Of a DNA stretch of 64,000 nt, positions 63,201 to 64,000 are shown piece by piece (position 1 is the first letter of the stretch; each line of letters starts with the position of its first letter). The position numbers were made by a program, and so were the translations under genes. The notes under the pieces were generated by a model. It worked only from the letters and a program-made list of their open reading frames with translations. It had not been told where the DNA came from and searched no databases. Origin of the DNA: Pseudomonas asiatica (GTDB taxonomy: Bacteria > Pseudomonadota > Gammaproteobacteria > Pseudomonadales > Pseudomonadaceae); the NCBI RefSeq assembly GCF_009932335.1, contig NZ_BLJF01000001.1, positions 992,001-1,056,000 on the forward strand, written 5' to 3'.

Positions 63201-64000
63201 ATACCGCTCGGTGAGCTGTTGCGTCTTGGTAAGGAGTGGCTGACCGGGCGTAAAGACCGGGCAGAGTGGAATTATATCTGGCAGGATTTGCTAGCGCAGA
63301 GTAAGTCACTACCAGAAGACATACCGCTCGGTGAGCTGTTGCGCCTTGGTAGGGAGTGGTTGACTGGGCGCGAAGACCGGACAGAGTGGACGTATATCTG
63401 GCGAGAGTTGTTGGCACAGAGTAAGTCCGAGTCTGAAGACATGCCGCTCGGTGAGCTGTTGCGCCTTGGTAGGGAGTGGCTGACAGGGCGCGAAGACCGG
63501 ACAGAGTGGGTATTTATCTGGGAAGAGTTGTTGGCACAGAGTAAGTCGCCGCCGCACGACATGCAGCTCGGTGAACTGTTGTGCCTTGGTGCTGGGTGGC
63601 TGGCCGGGCGCGAAAACACTAAGGAATGGGGCTTTGTTTGCGAGGCGATGCTAGATCAGCGATTCCAGTCCAGTGATTTCATCGCGCAGGTCGCCACATG
63701 GCTTGAAAGTACCAAGGCCAAACCTGAATGGCCACTACTGGCGGCAAAGTTCATAGCCATAGCGCCCCACCACGCAGCATCGGCGGATTTTTCCGTGAAC
63801 TTGACCGAGCGCATAAACGCCTGTCCCAATAACGGGCACTGGTTTAAAACTGTCAATATTATGAGCAATCTTACTGCCGGCATCGTGCTTCCGCCCGCAG
63901 TGCGCGATTGGTTGCAAGCCTTATATTCACGTAAAGAGTCACCGGCGTGGGGCGAAGCGTTTCGTTGTCTGGATGACTGTTTGCCGATAAAAGGCAAAGT
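60267..64000 (+). CDS. Large nuclease-STAND-repeat protein, Avs-like antiviral candidate (partial, runs off right edge)
   Basis: An open frame of at least 1244 codons starts at ATG 60267 and has no stop before the window ends. Residues 28-90 carry a PD-(D/E)XK, Cap4/DUF4297-like signature: GFDYQ (28-32), FLEALSD (58-64) and CIQVKR (76-81). The NTPase core has Walker A GRSGVGKSVLL (287-297, Lys293), a Walker B-like FIAIDDLYD (339-347) and helical winged-helix-like regions to about 620. From about residue 720 it is built of helical repeats, nine of them 40 residues long (782-1141). Avs-type proteins sense a phage protein through such repeats, oligomerise through the NTPase, and cut DNA with the N-terminal nuclease. 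Function here is inferred. The ribosome site is weak. Codon use (CTA, TTA, ATA) differs from the host genes, which hints at transfer. Confidence 0.78.
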   Translation, partial: MDELTSILSAYEQVQSRRALGGIYALTGFDYQLRCYLAEFAESLAGEGQGLDEAGGLFLEALSDLAKQTEGGRLVCIQVKRTLTKETLKDAAAEVEAIDCFLRKHHPSLRDLVKFELVASKGDVALQWREIPEKHAARSIIDTLLQEDRLLPPRIEPDPWWRAIAAVWKHLKDPYGFLRFALDRALTRAPTAADAQRIRDDICERFAQARQMHERSGQLLTSADFQCVVHPSPSLEIGREITLARLRDQQYMARAHRLDALYATLLKCKDLSQRDLKSEARVFWLSGRSGVGKSVLLLQTVERLVGEGWRVLWLKGQAELLEPALRAIIGTPSEWWPDFIAIDDLYDRDARERLDLARLGEFIDERGHQAWPMILTCGPAEFAESFKEDSAFGGFEVHRETVETIAASEAAEIEAWYCVRTGQVPNRGAAFSQASKDDEGLFVSLAVELAHGDLQAFAKRFAERVRLNGLEEALRLPLAMNRLYLRAPYDWLTEDDREKLATLNGEGDFSLLDADNESQIVRLTHPHLADALYRSLRKPANADAFTNDLIAIFRRALADRNTGLVLQLLRVFSARGEALTSERLSIVDRTRLGRECAKLWTNEQALLALDADGSAEAATSWACWAAAIPCIASVFGTNLLDNALARMESANKVWSGCWSRLAGSYPKHDELFAWAAEHLADPLKISHPTWSLDWEHCLEHDSGRSSVWHHMGLVWLQKHFRRTDWHFVWKKLLPDSCRPDWKADPVLTLGLHRVREENDGADWAYVFGDLYALAQHSRPQLDDLAFLGRAWLVGREDRAEWSFVWRALLTQGESLPQDMPLGGLLRLGREWLAGREDRADWTYAWRALLAKGKSLPEDMPLGGLLRLGREWLAGREDRAEWAHVFQELLAQGESLPQDMPLDELLRLGTEWLAGREDRAEWAYVWRALLTQGESLPQDMPLGGLLRLGREWLAGREDRADWAYAWRALLAKGKSLPEDIPLGELLRLGKEWLTGRKDRAEWNYIWQDLLAQSKSLPEDIPLGELLRLGREWLTGREDRTEWTYIWRELLAQSKSESEDMPLGELLRLGREWLTGREDRTEWVFIWEELLAQSKSPPHDMQLGELLCLGAGWLAGRENTKEWGFVCEAMLDQRFQSSDFIAQVATWLESTKAKPEWPLLAAKFIAIAPHHAASADFSVNLTERINACPNNGHWFKTVNIMSNLTAGIVLPPAVRDWLQALYSRKESPAWGEAFRCLDDCLPIKGK
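62610..63689 (+). repeat. Nine tandem 120-bp repeats inside the STAND-like gene
   Basis: Units start at 62610, 62730, 62850, 62970, 63090, 63210, 63330, 63450 and 63570, with no length change. Each encodes 40 residues around a WLxGREDRAEWxxVWxxLL core. Units 2-8 are highly similar in DNA, and 1 and 9 are more diverged. Degenerate protein-level copies precede them (about 62370-62609). Segment 62701-62836 is nearly identical to 63061-63196, three units away. Confidence 0.93.

Noticed and set aside
62329..63417. Long minus-strand frame (about 362 codons) and shorter ones across the 120-bp repeats
   Set aside because: The translation only mirrors the repeat unit of the plus-strand gene, whose motifs continue uninterrupted through it.
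62610..63689. CRISPR array
   Set aside because: The repeats are 120 bp, contiguous, in frame and coding, with no spacers.

Overview
The window looks like a Pseudomonas chromosome, most likely of the P. putida group. The evidence is high GC, P. putida-type REP elements between almost all host genes, and a gene order (sthA, lolCDE, queF, mlaA, rssB-rssC, tal, dusA) that I recognise from that genus. I had no database access, so family names rest on motifs, lengths and context.

Layout. (1) 1-17304 is ordinary host backbone: the end of sthA, a glycerophosphodiesterase, a PilZ protein, the LolCDE lipoprotein exporter, a CopRS-type two-component pair, QueF, small conserved genes, MlaA, another PilZ protein, an RssB/RssC partner-switch pair, a PhoD-like phosphatase, transaldolase and dusA. 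(2) About 17234-54374 is a seemingly complete ~37.1-kb prophage inserted in the 5' end of dusA. A tyrosine integrase lies next to attL, and attR keeps a 32-codon remnant of the displaced host dusA start. The phage is a mosaic. A leftward early operon containing two PrtN-like regulators sits beside a CI/Cro switch with palindromic operators. It is followed by CII, a TraR zinc finger, a primase-helicase and a repeat-rich candidate origin. Then come a holin, HNH nuclease, P27/HK97-type packaging and head genes, and a Mu-type contractile tail (sheath, tube, frameshifted chaperone, tape measure, gpN, gpP, gp45-48, fibre). The right end has lysozyme, nested Rz/Rz1, a Dam-type methylase and AT-rich cargo genes. 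(3) 54400-58741 is host or accessory DNA: an AraC/GyrI regulator, a fatty-acid-hydroxylase-family membrane protein, a PuuE-like deacetylase and a GNAT acetyltransferase. (4) 58742-64000 is accessory: a protein with a C-terminal OST-HTH/LOTUS-like domain, then a very large open gene running off the right edge.

The most interesting item is that last gene (60267 to beyond 64000). It joins an N-terminal PD-(D/E)XK/Cap4-like nuclease signature, a P-loop STAND-like NTPase core, and a C-terminal array of nine 40-residue repeats encoded by exact 120-bp units. This is the architecture of antiviral STAND (Avs-like) defence proteins, and the repeat array shows signs of recent duplication. The neighbouring LOTUS-like gene may or may not belong to the same system.

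Other points worth following are the two AT-rich prophage cargo genes (18547-19317 and 52168-53172), the 24-bp repeats between the primase and the next gene, the candidate cos hairpin, and the split lysis cassette.
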